DNA of 64,000 bases from Planococcus sp. 107-1 (GCF_021513255.1 NZ_CP090977.1:1488001-1552000), one strand, 5' to 3'; numbered from the stretch's first letter, positions 52,538 through 63,196 are shown. Notes: generated by a model not told the origin, from the letters alone. Numbers and translations: made by a program.

Positions 52538-54341
52538 GTGTCAAATCGAGTTCCAGAAGAAGTGATCGAACAAATCCGTACTTCTACGGATATTGTAGAC
52601 GTCGTCGGTGAATATGTTCAATTAACAAAAAGAGGGCGCAATTGGTTCGGGCTCTGTCCATTTCATGGTGAAAGCACGCCATCGTTCTCGGTAACATCCG
52701 ACAAGCAGATTTTCCATTGCTTCGGCTGCGGAGGCGGGCGGAAATGTCATCACTTTCCTGATGGACATTGAAAACATTACATTTCAAGACGCATTGGCTC
52801 GCCTCGGCAGCCGGGCAGGAATCGACGTAGACATCACAGTCCCGAACGATTCCGGCCCAGCACCTACAAAAACAGACCATCAGCTTATTTTGATGCATGA
52901 ATTTGCAGCAGACATGTACCACCATATCCTCATGAATACAGAAGAAGGGCAAGAAGCGCTCGACTATTTGGAAAACAGAGGGTTCACAAAGGAAATGATT
53001 GAAAAATACCGGATTGGCTGGTCATTGCCCGAATGGAATTACATGGCTACCGCATTGCAGCGAAAAGGCTTCAGTGAAGAGGAATTGGTGTCTAGCGGGC
53101 TCGGTATCCAGCGAGAGCAAAAAAATGGATTTTTTGATCGTTTCCGCGGTAGAATCATGTTTCCAATCACGAACGAATCTGGTAAAGTCATTGCATTTTC
53201 CGGCAGGATCTTAGTAAAAAGCAAGGAAGAGGCAAAGTACCTTAATAGTCCCGAGTCGCCGATTTTCCAGAAAAGCCAAGTGCTTTATAATGTGCATCTG
53301 GCCCGAAATGCAATCCGGAAAAATCGGAAAATCGTTTTATTTGAAGGATTTATGGATGTTATTGCTGCCGGCAAAGCAGGTGTAGATAATGCGCTTGCAA
53401 CGATGGGCACTTCTCTTACGTCGCAGCATATTAAAGCGATGAAGCGTTTCGCACAGGAAATTGTCATCTGCTTTGATGGGGATGATGCCGGATGGGAAGC
53501 TGCTAAAAGAGCGGCCATTGCATTAAATGAAGAAAAGTTCAAAGTGGAAGTTGCTGTCCTCCCAGGCAAAATGGATCCTGATGATTTTGTCCGGGAACAC
53601 GGCAATGAAGCTTTTAAAGAGCAGATCATCGGCAAACCGCATGCATTTATTGCATTTGCGATGATGCATGCCCGCAGACATAAAAATTTTCAATATGAAA
53701 ATGACCTTCTGCAATACATTCAAGAAGTGCTGCAGCTCTTAGCAGGGCGGTCGTCACCGATTGAACGTGATCTTTACATCAAGCAATTGTCTAATGAAAC
53801 CGGCCTGTCAGAGGAAGCGATTCTTCAGCAATACCGGAAACTTGAAAACAAGACAATCGAACGCAGCCGTCCAAGCGCACCAGTTCAAGAAAAAGCGCCG
53901 AAGCGGGATCCGAAACGTGTGACTTCTCTCCACCGTGCTGAAAGGCTGCTGTTTTCCCATGCGTTAGCAAATGCTAGAACCATGGAAAAGTTAGCCCAGG
54001 CACCAGATGGCATGCCGTTTGTCAGCGAAGAATTTACAGCGCTGTACGTTCAATTGCTCGGTTTTTACGAAGAATGGGAAAAAGCGGATTTCCATAAATT
54101 TCTGGAAACGCTGCGTGACCCGGAACTTCGGAAGCTCGTTATGGAAACAGCTTTGACTGAACGCGATCCTGAACATGCAGATGAAGAAATTGCCGATTGC
54201 TTGACGCATCTGCAAAAGCATCGGATCGAACAGCAGATCAAGCTGAAAATTCAGCAGTCAAAAGAAGCTGAAAAACAGCATGATATGAAGCGTGCCTTAG
54301 TTTTGGCACAAGAAGTGATTGCTTTGAAGAAATCATTATAG
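52538..54341 (+). CDS. dnaG: DNA primase DnaG, interrupted by one frameshift
   Basis: Makes RNA primers for replication and binds the DnaB-type helicase through its C-terminus. The N-terminal zinc finger is C40, H43, C61, C64 ([19 protein letters not shown]). The TOPRIM core includes [16 protein letters not shown] and [17 protein letters not shown]. The C-terminal helicase-interaction region is present. The frame breaks in GGG at 52736-52738: one surplus G, removal of which gives [24 protein letters not shown]. The corrected length is about 600 residues, normal. dnaG is essential, so this is a sequence error. The start is GTG with GGTGAT upstream. yqxD is absent before it. Confidence 0.95.
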
Positions 54342-54374
54342 GTTAATCCCGTTTTTTTAAAGGAGGAAAATCGT

Positions 54375-55532
54375 ATGGCTGAGAAATCAGAACGTCCAAA
54401 CGAAGTTGAAGCAAGCAATGTCTCATTAAGCACTACAGAAGGTCCTGAAGCGACTGTAGAAGAAGCGAAAAAACAATTGATCGAAACAGGTAAAAAAACG
54501 GGAGAACTGAATTATGAACAGATTGCCGATAAATTAGCTGTTTTTGAAATGGAATCGGATGCCGTTGAAGAATTCATCGATCAACTTGAGGGGCATGGCA
54601 TTGAATTGGAACGGAAATCAGATGATGAAGAGCATTTGGACCGTCTCATGAAGCCGACTGAAGAGAAATTCGATTTGAATGATTTAAGTGTGCCGCCAGG
54701 CGTCAAAATCAATGACCCTGTCAGAATGTACTTGAAAGAAATCGGCCGGGTGGACCTCTTAAAAGCGGAAGAAGAAGTAAGGTTGGCCAAATTGATTGAA
54801 CAAGGTGACGAAGAAGCGAAAAAGCGCTTAGCTGAAGCGAACTTGCGTCTTGTTGTCAGTATTGCCAAACGCTATGTTGGACGAGGCATGCTTTTCCTTG
54901 ATTTGATCCAGGAAGGGAATATGGGCTTGATCAAAGCAGTTGAGAAATTCGATTACTCGAAAGGCTTTAAATTCAGTACGTATGCAACTTGGTGGATTCG
55001 CCAAGCGATCACTCGTGCGATTGCCGACCAAGCGCGTACAATCCGTATCCCGGTGCATATGGTGGAAACCATCAATAAATTGATCCGTGTCCAGCGCCAG
55101 CTTCTGCAAGACCTTGGACGTGAACCTTCACCGGAAGAAATCGGAGAAGAAATGGATCTATTGCCGGAAAAAGTCCGGGAAATCCTGAAAATTGCTCAAG
55201 AGCCAGTATCATTGGAAACACCGATTGGTGAAGAAGATGATTCCCATTTGGGCGATTTCATCGAAGATTCGGATGCGCAATCACCATCTGACCATGCTGC
55301 CTATGAATTATTGAAAGAGCAGTTGGAAGACGTTTTAGATACATTGACTGACCGTGAAGAAAATGTATTGCGCCTTCGCTTCGGCTTGGATGATGGGCGT
55401 ACGCGCACTTTGGAAGAAGTAGGGAAAGTCTTCGGCGTTACACGTGAACGGATTCGCCAAATCGAAGCCAAAGCGCTTCGCAAACTGCGCCATCCGTCAC
55501 GCAGCAAGCGTTTGAAAGATTTCCTCGAATAA
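54375..55532 (+). CDS. sigA: Primary RNA polymerase sigma factor SigA (RpoD)
   Basis: Housekeeping sigma factor of 385 residues. Region 1.1 at the N-terminus is acidic and helical. Region 2 contains [40 protein letters not shown], with the -10-binding residues. Region 3 and region 4.2 ([34 protein letters not shown]) are complete. AAGGAGG precedes the ATG. The dnaG-sigA pair is the conserved macromolecular-synthesis arrangement. A strong terminator follows. Confidence 0.98.
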   Translation: MAEKSERPNEVEASNVSLSTTEGPEATVEEAKKQLIETGKKTGELNYEQIADKLAVFEMESDAVEEFIDQLEGHGIELERKSDDEEHLDRLMKPTEEKFDLNDLSVPPGVKINDPVRMYLKEIGRVDLLKAEEEVRLAKLIEQGDEEAKKRLAEANLRLVVSIAKRYVGRGMLFLDLIQEGNMGLIKAVEKFDYSKGFKFSTYATWWIRQAITRAIADQARTIRIPVHMVETINKLIRVQRQLLQDLGREPSPEEIGEEMDLLPEKVREILKIAQEPVSLETPIGEEDDSHLGDFIEDSDAQSPSDHAAYELLKEQLEDVLDTLTDREENVLRLRFGLDDGRTRTLEEVGKVFGVTRERIRQIEAKALRKLRHPSRSKRLKDFLE

Positions 55533-55538
55533 AAAATG

Positions 55539-55572
55539 CAGGTTGCCGAAATTTTCGGCAGCCTGTTTTTTT
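55539..55572 (+). terminator. Intrinsic terminator after sigA
   Basis: CAGGTTGCCGAA pairs with TTCGGCAGCCTG (one G-U pair) and is followed by a run of T. Confidence 0.92.
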
Positions 55573-55591
55573 ATGAATTTCCCCTTTAGAG

Positions 55592-55621
55592 TTGAGTTTG
55601 TCTAAATTTTTCCTATATAAT
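55592..55621 (+). promoter_or_regulatory. Sigma-A promoter of the acyl-CoA dehydrogenase gene
   Basis: TTGAGT (55592-55597) and a perfect TATAAT (55616-55621) are separated by 18 bases, about 42 bases before the start codon. Confidence 0.7.
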
Positions 55622-55662
55622 GAAAGTTGTAAGCGTATTCATAACAAAGGGGATGTAATAAG

Positions 55663-56801
55663 ATGAATTTTGATTTGACGCAAGAACAGCAAATGATTAA
55701 GAAAACGATTAAAGAATTTGCGGATAAAGTGGTGGCGCCCGGAGCAATCGACCGTGACCGCACAAATGAGTTTCCAAAAGAAATTTTCAAACAGCTTTCC
55801 GACATGGGGATGATGGGATTGCCGTTTGATGAGAAATACGGCGGCGCGGCGCTGACACGACAAGTTTCGCTATCGTAACAGAAGAATTGAGCCGCGCATG
55901 TGCTTCTACAGGCATTACGTATTCAGCGCATATCTCACTCGGCGGTGCACCGTTGAATCTTTTCGGCACGGACGAACAAAAAGAAAAATACTTGGCTCCG
56001 ATTTGTTCAGGCGAATCGTTCGGCGCTTTCGGATTGACAGAACCGAACGCAGGGTCGGATGCAGGCGGTACGGAAACACGTGCAATCGAAGACGGCGATG
56101 ACTGGGTCATCAACGGTTCGAAAGTTTATATCACGAATGCAAGCTATGCAAAGCATTTGGCGATTACCGCAATCACAGGAATGGAAAATGGCAAGAAAGA
56201 AATCAGTGCCATTATCGTGCCGACAGATGCAGAAGGCTTCACAATCATCGACAATTATGAAAAGATGGGGCTTCATGCATCGAACACGACGGAACTGGTA
56301 CTGGAAAATGTCCGCGTGCCGAAAGAAAACTTGCTTGGCAAGCGCGGAGAAGGCTTCAAGCAATTCCTGGTGACTTTGGACGGCGGCCGCATTGGCATCG
56401 CTGCAATGGCTGTTGGAATCGCTCAGGCGGCGTTTAACCGTGCATTAAACTATTCTAAAGAGCGCAAGCAATTCGGCAAGAGCCTATCCGAATTCCAAAT
56501 CACGCAGTTCAAGCTGGCAGATATGGCCCTCAAAATTGAATTGGCACGCAATATGGTATACAAGGCAGCATGGCTGAAAGACCAAGGGCGTCCGTTTACG
56601 AAAGAAGCTTCGATGGCAAAGCTTTATGCTTCGGAAATTTCAATGGAAGTGGCGGATGAAGCCATTCAAATCCACGGCGGCTACGGTTATATGAAGGAAT
56701 ATGAAGTGGAGCGTTATATGCGCGATGCGAAATTGCTGGAAATCGGCGAAGGGACATCTGAAGTGCAAAAAATGGTGATTGCACGACAAATCGGCTGTTA
56801 A
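55663..56801 (+). CDS. Acyl-CoA dehydrogenase, interrupted by one frameshift
   Basis: FAD-dependent acyl-CoA dehydrogenase of about 379 residues when corrected; probably short- or branched-chain acyl-CoA by family resemblance. Landmarks are GAFGLTEPNAGSDAGG, VYITNASYAKHLAITA, RIGIAAMAVGIAQAAFNRAL and QIHGGYGYMKEYEVERYMRDAK, the last containing the expected catalytic base region. The frame breaks at about 55846-55851: one base is lost in GGCGCGGCGC, and restoring it gives YGGAGADTTSFAIVTEELSRA. It has its own promoter and is inserted between sigA and cccA, which adjoin in B. subtilis. GGGGATG-like purine-rich sequence precedes the ATG. Confidence 0.9.
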
Positions 56802-56930
56802 ATTACTGAATTTGTCACAATAACTTAAAACTTCTCCCATAAGACTTTTCGTTTTGCAAATAATACAGTACAATAATGAATGATACGAACACTATCATCA
56901 AGCAGAACTTTATAGAGGGAGGGGTAACGG

Positions 56931-57323
56931 ATGCAAAAAAATGCAATTGTACCTTATATCTTAATCATGGCGTTCGGTATTGGTCTGATTTTCTTCTTAT
57001 CTTTAGAAGGCGCCAATAACCAAGAAGAGATTGCTGCAGAACACGCAGAAGAAGAAGGCGGCACAGGCGGCGAAGAGCAAGGCAACGACGGCGGCAGCAC
57101 GGATTCTGCTGAATTCGATCCAGAAGCACAAGCACAGCAAAGCTGTGTATCATGCCACGGTTCAAGCTATGAAGGCGGAGTAGGTCCATCATTGGTTGAT
57201 ACTGAAATGGATCAAGCAGGAATCGAAGATATTATTGCAAATGGTAAAGGCGCAATGCCAGGCGGACTCATCGAAGAAGAGAATATTCCAGCTATGGCTG
57301 AGTGGATTTTATCTCTCGAATAG
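56931..57323 (+). CDS. cccA: Membrane-anchored cytochrome c550 CccA
   Basis: Small c-type cytochrome anchored outside the membrane by an N-terminal helix (about residues 8-24). An acidic Gly/Glu-rich spacer (about residues 27-60) leads to the heme domain. The heme-binding motif is C72-V-S-C75-H76, and the sixth ligand methionine is in GAMPGG. The 130-residue length is close to B. subtilis CccA (120). AGGGAGGGG precedes the ATG. It acts in respiratory electron transfer. Confidence 0.94.
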   Translation: MQKNAIVPYILIMAFGIGLIFFLSLEGANNQEEIAAEHAEEEGGTGGEEQGNDGGSTDSAEFDPEAQAQQSCVSCHGSSYEGGVGPSLVDTEMDQAGIEDIIANGKGAMPGGLIEEENIPAMAEWILSLE

Positions 57324-57329
57324 TTTGAA

Positions 57330-57366
57330 AACCCCCTTAGTTCTTCTTGAGCTAAGGGGTTTTTGT
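57330..57366 (+). terminator. Intrinsic terminator after cccA
   Basis: ACCCCCTTAG pairs with CTAAGGGGT (one bulged C), followed by a T-run. Confidence 0.85.
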
Positions 57367-57383
57367 TGATAGGAGGATAACGG

Positions 57384-58124
57384 ATGAATGCTCAACAATT
57401 ATCGCTGCGATTAGAACGAGTGGCAAGCCATGTACCGGAAGGCGCCATCGTTGCAGATATCGGCAGCGACCATGCTTACCTGCCATGTTACTTAATATTA
57501 AATGGGATGGTTAAAAAAGCGGTTGCCGGGGAAGTAGTAAAAGGTCCCTTTGAATCGGCAAAAAAACAAGTTCGCTTAGAGCAGCTTGATGAACAGATTA
57601 CGGTGAGGCTAGCGAGCGGACTTTTGGCCATCCACCCTGAAGATGGTGTGACAGCAGTCACTATTGCGGGAATGGGCGGTCCGTTGATTACCTCCATTTT
57701 AAATGAGGGGATGGAGCGGCTAGAAGGAGTCAAACGCTTGATTCTACAGCCGAATGTCCATGCCAAAGCCATCCGCGACTGGGCTCAGCAAAACAGCTGG
57801 ACCATCCAAACGGAAGAAATCTTAAAAGAAAACGATAAAATTTATGAAATTTTAGTGTTGGAACCTGTCGCTGCAGTTTCGGGCTTATCGGAAACGGAAC
57901 TTTTGATGGGACCTTATTTGATGACACAGCGTTCTCCGATATTCATTGAAAAATGGCAGCGCGAAAGTACCCAATGGAAGAAAATCGTCGCTTCCATGGA
58001 ATCTACTGAACAAACGGTAGAGATCCTTTCGCGGAAAAATGATTTAGTGCATAAAATCCAACTAGTAGAAGAGGTGCTGAACAGTGAAAATACCGAATGG
58101 ACAGCAGATCATCGAGGAGTTTGA
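57384..58124 (+). CDS. trmK: tRNA (adenine(22)-N1)-methyltransferase TrmK
   Basis: SAM-dependent methyltransferase forming m1A22 in tRNA; essential in several pathogens. The N-terminal Rossmann domain contains IVADIGSDHAYLPCYLI (motif I) and VTIAGMGGPLITSIL, followed by VKRLILQPNVHAKAIRDW. A C-terminal coiled coil follows. The protein has 246 residues. AGGAGG precedes the ATG. It overlaps the next gene by 41 bases. Confidence 0.94.
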   Translation: MNAQQLSLRLERVASHVPEGAIVADIGSDHAYLPCYLILNGMVKKAVAGEVVKGPFESAKKQVRLEQLDEQITVRLASGLLAIHPEDGVTAVTIAGMGGPLITSILNEGMERLEGVKRLILQPNVHAKAIRDWAQQNSWTIQTEEILKENDKIYEILVLEPVAAVSGLSETELLMGPYLMTQRSPIFIEKWQRESTQWKKIVASMESTEQTVEILSRKNDLVHKIQLVEEVLNSENTEWTADHRGV

Positions 58125-59193
58125 GAAATGGTCGCCGAAATACTTGGCGATGGAAGATGACCCGATCGGGCTTCATGTGGGAACGTTAAATAAGAAAATC
58201 GAACGGGTATTGGTGACTTTGGATGTCAACGAAGAAGTCGTGGATGAAGCGATTGCAAAAGGTGCAGAGTTGATCATTGCCCATCACCCGCCGATTTTCC
58301 GACCGCTCAAGAATCTGCAGACCGATTTTCCGCAAGGGCGCTTAATGGAAAAGCTCATTAAACATGACATCGCCGTGTATGCGGCCCATACCAATTTGGA
58401 TGTGGCAAAAGGCGGCGTCAATGATTTGCTTGCGGACGCGCTAGGGCTCACGAATACGAAAATTCTTGTTCCTACATACGAAGCGGAGTTAGTTAAAATT
58501 GCCGTTTTTGTACCGGAAACCCACGAAGAAGAAGTTCGCGTGGCACTCGGAAAGGCAGGAGCCGGAGCTATCGGAGACTATGAATATTGCAGCTATACAT
58601 TGAGCGGCACGGGACGTTTCAGGCCAACCGATGATGCAGATCCGTTTATCGGCGAAGCGGGAAAAATGGAGATGACGGCAGAATCGAAAATTGAAGTGGT
58701 CATCCGGAAAAACGAAAAAGACCGTGCGATCAAAGCGATGATTGCGGCACATCCCTACGAAGAAGTGGCATACGATGTTTTTACATTGGAAAACAAAGAG
58801 TTGCCAATGGGCTTAGGGCGCGTCGGCTTGCTTGACGCAGAAATGAGCCTCGAGGATTTTGCGGAACACGTAAAAGGGCGGCTCGATGTTCCGGCTGTAC
58901 GAATTGTCGGCGACCTCACAAAACCTGTCAAAAAAGTAGCTGTACTCGGTGGCGATGGCAATAAATACATCCATGCAGCAAAACGTGCAGGGGCCGATGT
59001 CTACGTCACGGGGGATCTTTATTTCCACGTGGCGCAGGACGCTGATGCAATGGGCCTTGCTGTTGTAGATCCTGGACACCATGTTGAAAAAGTGATGATC
59101 AAAGGCGTGGTCAACCACATGTCAAAAACGCAGAACTGGCAATGTGAATTCCTGCCATCCGAAGTCAGCACAGAACCGTTTACATTCAAATAA
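58084..59193 (+). CDS. yqfO: Nif3-like dinuclear metal-centre protein (YqfO)
   Basis: NIF3/DUF34 family protein that binds two metal ions and forms hexamers. Its physiological role is unclear; links to GTP cyclohydrolase and metal handling have been proposed. Metal ligands are visible in LIIAHHPPIFRPL, VYAAHTNLDV, VTGDLYFHVAQDA and DPGHHVEK. The middle third is the PII/CutA-like insertion typical of Bacillota members. The protein has 369 residues. The start is GTG inside the end of trmK. Confidence 0.93.
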   Translation: MKIPNGQQIIEEFEKWSPKYLAMEDDPIGLHVGTLNKKIERVLVTLDVNEEVVDEAIAKGAELIIAHHPPIFRPLKNLQTDFPQGRLMEKLIKHDIAVYAAHTNLDVAKGGVNDLLADALGLTNTKILVPTYEAELVKIAVFVPETHEEEVRVALGKAGAGAIGDYEYCSYTLSGTGRFRPTDDADPFIGEAGKMEMTAESKIEVVIRKNEKDRAIKAMIAAHPYEEVAYDVFTLENKELPMGLGRVGLLDAEMSLEDFAEHVKGRLDVPAVRIVGDLTKPVKKVAVLGGDGNKYIHAAKRAGADVYVTGDLYFHVAQDADAMGLAVVDPGHHVEKVMIKGVVNHMSKTQNWQCEFLPSEVSTEPFTFK

Positions 59194-59236
59194 ACAGAGA
59201 ATCCAGTTTACTTAACGGTAACTGGATTCTCTGTTT
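59192..59236. terminator. Bidirectional terminator between yqfO and the P-loop kinase gene
   Basis: A 16-bp stem (AACAGAGAATCCAGTT with AACTGGATTCTCTGTT) with flanking A and T. It overlaps both convergent stop regions. Confidence 0.9.
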
Positions 59237-59738
59237 TTAGTTGTTCGATAAAGTCTTTTGCTTCTTTTGGGGAAGTCAAAATAACAATTTCTTTTTCACT
59301 TGAAAGTTTTTGCAATTTCAGCAAGACGTTCGGGCGTTTATCACGCGGATAATTCCACACCCACTTCAAAAAATTCAAATCAAAGCGTTCTTTGCAGCCT
59401 GCAGCTATATCAGGGCGCTGCTTGTTCCGGTAAAGGAAGTTGCGCTTCAGTATCCGGTAAACACATAATTTCCGCGGCATATCCATAAAAATGATGCAAT
59501 CAGCAGCTTTTAAGCGAAGATCCAGCGTGCCATTGTAATTGCCATCGATGATCCAATTCTCTTTACTGACCATTTGAAGCTGAATCGCTTCTTGTTGCTC
59601 CCGAGAGACGGCTGTCCAGTCCGGTTTCCAAAGGATGGCGTCAAGATGATAAACGTTTAGCTGCAATTTTTCACCCAAGTGGCGTGCAAAAGTGGATTTT
59701 CCAGACCCTCCTGAGCCGATGATTGCAATTCTTTTCAA
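59208..59738 (-). CDS. P-loop kinase, 'DNA topology modulation' (FlaR/adenylate kinase-like) family
   Basis: A 176-residue P-loop NTPase. Walker A GSGGSGKST is at residues 8-16, followed by the family pattern VYHLDAILWKPDW, ENWIIDGNYNGTLDLRL and IIFMDMPRKLCVYRIL. Such proteins are often named topology modulation protein or FlaR, but the fold is adenylate-kinase-like and the true substrate is unknown. The start is TTG with GAGGTGA upstream on the minus strand. It is not part of the B. subtilis order here and may be a recent local insertion. It is transcribed in the same direction as ispH upstream of it. Confidence 0.82.
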   Translation of the reverse strand: MKRIAIIGSGGSGKSTFARHLGEKLQLNVYHLDAILWKPDWTAVSREQQEAIQLQMVSKENWIIDGNYNGTLDLRLKAADCIIFMDMPRKLCVYRILKRNFLYRNKQRPDIAAGCKERFDLNFLKWVWNYPRDKRPNVLLKLQKLSSEKEIVILTSPKEAKDFIEQLKTENPVTVK

Positions 59739-59771
59739 GTTGTTTCACCTCACTTTAATCATACGTAAAGC

Positions 59772-59805
59772 AAAACCGTGAGACTTTGTAGAAAGCTCAC
59801 GGTTT
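59772..59805 (-). terminator. Intrinsic terminator of ispH
   Basis: On the minus strand AAACCGTGAG pairs with CTCACGGTTT across a 13-base loop, with the T-run in the 3' arm. It lies between ispH and the kinase gene. Confidence 0.75.
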
Positions 59806-59833
59806 ATTTTAATGGCCCATAGGACATTTCAAA

Positions 59834-60811
59834 CTATTCAACTGGATAAGGTTCAATGCGTTCCGAAGGTTTCGGATGTTTGATCTTCGGCAAGATTTTA
59901 TTTAATGGTACGCTGCGTGTCAATTCATGCGTTTCCGGATTTTCCGGATCATATTTATCAAGGAAGTTCATCACTTCTTTGACGATCGGAGTCGGAGTAG
60001 ATGCACCGGCAGTGATGCCGACTGTTTCAACGCCATCGAGCCATTCCAATTTCAGTTCTGAAAGATCTGAAATGCGGTAAGCCGGAGTTCCAGCGATGTC
60101 TTGTGAAACTTGAGCCAAGCGGTTCGAGTTGTTGCTCATCGGATCGCCGATGACAATCAGCAAATCCGCTTCGCCTGCTTGGGTTGCCACCGCTTCCTGG
60201 CGAACTTGTGTAGCCAAGCAAATTTCTTTATGGACTTCTGAATGCGGGTATTTCTCTTTCAGGCGCTTCATCATATCTACAACATCCCATTGGCTCATGG
60301 TCGTCTGGTTGGTCACAATGATTTTGTCTGCTGTTAATTGCAATTGGTCGACATCTTCAACGCTTTCAACCAAGTGAACCAAGTCAGGCGCCACGCCGAT
60401 TGCCCCTTCAGGCTCCGGATGGCCATTTTTCCCAATGTAGATGATGTGGTAGCCTTCTGCTGTCTTTTCCCGGATCAAATCATGGGTAACTGTTACATCT
60501 GGGCAAGTTGCGTCGATAGACACCAAGCCCTTTCTTCTGGCAAGTTCACGGACTTGTGGAGAAACGCCGTGTGCGGTAAAAATAACGGTACCGGATTCCA
60601 CTTTTTCCAAAATTTCAAGCCGGTTTTTGCCATCCAATGTGATGATCCCGTCTTCTTCAAATGCGTCTGTAACATGTTTATTGTGGACTATCATGCCTAA
60701 TATATAAATAGGGCGGGGCAAAGTTTCGTCCATTGCAGCATTTTTCGCAATGACCATTGCATCAACTACGCCGTAACAATACCCTCTTGGCGATATTTTC
60801 ATTACCTTCAT
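59834..60811 (-). CDS. ispH: 4-hydroxy-3-methylbut-2-enyl diphosphate reductase IspH
   Basis: Last enzyme of the MEP isoprenoid pathway, giving IPP and DMAPP; it holds an iron-sulfur cluster. The three cluster cysteines are C12 (RGYCYGV), C103 (DATCPDV) and C198 (EICLATQ). The conserved VHNKHV and FTAHGVSP stretches are present. The 325-residue length is close to B. subtilis YqfP. AAAGGAG precedes the ATG. It sits on the opposite strand to its neighbours yqfO and cshB. Confidence 0.96.
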   Translation of the reverse strand: MKVMKISPRGYCYGVVDAMVIAKNAAMDETLPRPIYILGMIVHNKHVTDAFEEDGIITLDGKNRLEILEKVESGTVIFTAHGVSPQVRELARRKGLVSIDATCPDVTVTHDLIREKTAEGYHIIYIGKNGHPEPEGAIGVAPDLVHLVESVEDVDQLQLTADKIIVTNQTTMSQWDVVDMMKRLKEKYPHSEVHKEICLATQVRQEAVATQAGEADLLIVIGDPMSNNSNRLAQVSQDIAGTPAYRISDLSELKLEWLDGVETVGITAGASTPTPIVKEVMNFLDKYDPENPETHELTRSVPLNKILPKIKHPKPSERIEPYPVE

Positions 60812-60840
60812 AACCGCACTCCTTTCAAAATCATACCTTC

Positions 60841-60869
60841 ATTATAAACGAGACGGCCTGTCTTTACAA
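60841..60869 (-). promoter_or_regulatory. Sigma-A promoter of ispH
   Basis: On the minus strand TTGTAA (60869-60864) and a perfect TATAAT (60846-60841) are separated by 17 bases, about 30 bases before the start codon. Confidence 0.75.
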
Positions 60870-60897
60870 AAGTTGCAATACGAAAAAAGGGAATTCA

Positions 60898-60906
60898 TGC
60901 TATAAT
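60898..60906 (+). promoter_or_regulatory. Extended -10 promoter element of cshB
   Basis: TGC directly followed by TATAAT, about 30 bases before the cshB start. The -35 region is A-rich and weak; TTGCAA at 60873-60878 is too far away. Confidence 0.55.
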
Positions 60907-60936
60907 GTCAAGAGCGTAAGGAGGGAATATAATCCC

Positions 60937-62231
60937 ATGACAAAATTTAATGACTATCCATTCAAGCCGTTCCTATTAGAAGCGGTGGAAAAACTCGGTT
61001 TTAAAGAACCGACCCCGATTCAAAAAGAGATGATGCCCCACATATTGAAAGGCAACTCAGCCATCGGACAATCCCACACAGGAACAGGGAAGACCCATAG
61101 CTTCATCATTCCGATTGCAGAGCGCATCGACACAAGCCGCCAAGAAGTTCAGGCAGTCATCTGTGCCCCGACACGTGAACTAGGCACGCAAATTTATGCA
61201 GAAATGATGAAACTGGTAGAAGGTTCCGATATCGAAGTGAAAAGCTTTATCGGCGGTACGGACAAAAAGCGTTCGATTAATAAGCTGAAGACTCAACCGC
61301 ATATCGTCATCGGCACACCGGGACGATTAAAGGACTTGGTGAATGAAAATGCGCTTCTGGTCCATACAGGAAAAATTCTTGTAGTCGACGAAGCGGATCT
61401 GGCTTTCGACCTTGGCTTTATCGAAGAAATCGACCAAGTGGCGGGCAAAATGCAAGAAAAATTGGAGATGTATGTATTTTCTGCGACCATTCCGGAAAAA
61501 TTAAAGCCATTTCTAAAAAAATACATGGAATCGCCGGTCCATATTAAAATTGGCGACAAACGACCGACTGCGGAAGGCTTGGACTTCTACTTGGTGCCTG
61601 CACGAAGCAAACGGAAAGTAGAGCGCCTGAAAGAAATCATGGGCATCATCAATCCATATCTAGCCATTATTTTCGTCAATACGAAAACAAATGCAGACTA
61701 TGTGGCAGATGAACTGGCAAAAGCGGGCATCCGTGTTGGCCGTGTCCATGGTGATTTGGCTCCTCGCGAACGCGTGAAAATGATGAAGCAAATCCGCGAC
61801 TTGGAATATCAATACATTGTCGCAACGGATCTTGCTGCGCGCGGAATTGACATCCAAGGCGTCAGCCATGTCATCAATTATGAGCTGCCGGAAGACCTGG
61901 AGTTCTTTATTCACCGCGTCGGCCGTACGGCACGAGCCGGATTAAAAGGGATTGCCATCACGATTTTCAATCCGGAAGAGGAAGATGCGATCAACCGCGT
62001 CGAGAAAATGGGCATTCCATTCCAGCAAAAAGATATCGTCAAAGGCGAGTTTGTTGATTTGAAAGACCGCCACAGCCGCAAAACGCGGTTAGACAGACAA
62101 ATGAAGCGGATGCGAAAGCGAAGACCATGGTCCATAAACCAAAAGCTGTAAAACCGATGTACAAAAAGAAAATGAAATGGAAAATGGACGAAATCAAAAA
62201 AGTCGAACGCCGCAAAAACCGCAAAAAGTAA
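60937..62231 (+). CDS. cshB: DEAD-box RNA helicase CshB, frameshifted near the 3' end
   Basis: Cold-shock-type DEAD-box RNA helicase. Motifs in order are Q-motif (KEPTPIQKEMMP), I (SHTGTGKT), Ia (APTREL), II (VVDEADLAF), III (SAT), IV-V (IFVNT; ATDLAARGIDI) and VI (HRVGRTARAG). The uncorrected frame ends at 62151. Restoring one lost base at 62087-62088 (ACGCGG|TT) gives VRQTNEADAKAKTMVHKPKAVKP and a basic tail ending RRKNRKK, with the stop at 62229-62231. The corrected length is about 431 residues, as in B. subtilis YqfR. GGAGGGAA precedes the ATG. Confidence 0.93.
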
Positions 62232-62244
62232 GGAGATTTTTTAG

Positions 62245-63138
62245 ATGTTAATAGGTTCACACGTATCCATGAGCGGAAAGAAAATGCTTCTTGCAGCAAG
62301 TGAAGAAGCGGCTTCCTACGGAGCGAGTACATTCATGATCTACACCGGGGCACCGCAGAATACGCGGCGCAAACCGATTGAAGATCTGAATATCGAAGCG
62401 GGACAAGCCCACATGGCTGCCCATAATTTGAGCAATATCGTGGTTCATGCACCTTATATCATTAATTTGGCGAATACCGTAAAACCTGAAACTTTTGAAC
62501 TTGGCGTTGAATTTCTCCAAAAAGAAATCGAACGGACTGCAGCGCTTGGCGCAAAACAGATCGTCCTTCATCCGGGAGCTCACGTGGGAGCTGGTGCAGA
62601 AGCGGGAATCGCGAAGATCATTGAAGGGTTGAACGAAGTGCTGACAGAAGATTATGCTGTCAATATCGCGCTTGAAACGATGGCTGGCAAAGGGACGGAA
62701 TGCGGCCGCAGTTTTGAAGAAATCGCGGCGATCATTAACGGGGTAACCCATAATGAGCGTTTGTCGGTTTGCTTCGACACGTGCCATACGCATGATGCCG
62801 GCTACAACATCAAAGAAGATTTTGACGGAGTGCTTGAGAAATTCGATCGGATTGTCGGAATCAACCGTTTGCAAGTGCTCCATATCAATGACAGCAAAAA
62901 TGTCCAGGGCGCCGGGAAAGACCGCCATGAAAACATCGGCTTCGGTGAAATCGGATTTGAGGCTTTGAATGGCATTGTGCACCATCGCGATTTGAAACAT
63001 GTGCCGAAAATTCTTGAAACACCGTATGTCGGAAGCGATGCAAAAAATAAAAAGCCGCCGTACGCTTTTGAAATCGAAATGTTTAAAAACGGGATTTTCA
63101 CTCCCGGCGTCATCGAAGAAATGAAAACCCCTCTATAA
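62245..63138 (+). CDS. nfo: Endonuclease IV
   Basis: AP endonuclease of base-excision repair, a TIM barrel with three zinc ions. Metal-binding stretches include [58 protein letters not shown] and [12 protein letters not shown]. The protein has 297 residues. AAGGAG precedes the ATG. It directly follows cshB, as yqfS follows yqfR in B. subtilis. Confidence 0.97.
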   Translation: MLIGSHVSMSGKKMLLAASEEAASYGASTFMIYTGAPQNTRRKPIEDLNIEAGQAHMAAHNLSNIVVHAPYIINLANTVKPETFELGVEFLQKEIERTAALGAKQIVLHPGAHVGAGAEAGIAKIIEGLNEVLTEDYAVNIALETMAGKGTECGRSFEEIAAIINGVTHNERLSVCFDTCHTHDAGYNIKEDFDGVLEKFDRIVGINRLQVLHINDSKNVQGAGKDRHENIGFGEIGFEALNGIVHHRDLKHVPKILETPYVGSDAKNKKPPYAFEIEMFKNGIFTPGVIEEMKTPL

Positions 63139-63151
63139 AAGGGATATATAG

Positions 63152-63196
63152 AAACCGCAGGCAAAACCGGAAGTTCCGGCAAGCCAGCGGTTTTTA
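63152..63196 (+). terminator. Intrinsic terminator after nfo
   Basis: AAACCGC (63152-63158) pairs with GCGGTTT, enclosing a second CCGGAAGTTCCGG hairpin, followed by TTTTTATTTTT. Confidence 0.75.

Noticed and set aside
62257-63000. A 247-residue open frame antisense to nfo
   Set aside because: No ribosome site and no recognisable protein; it is the complement of a well-conserved coding sequence.
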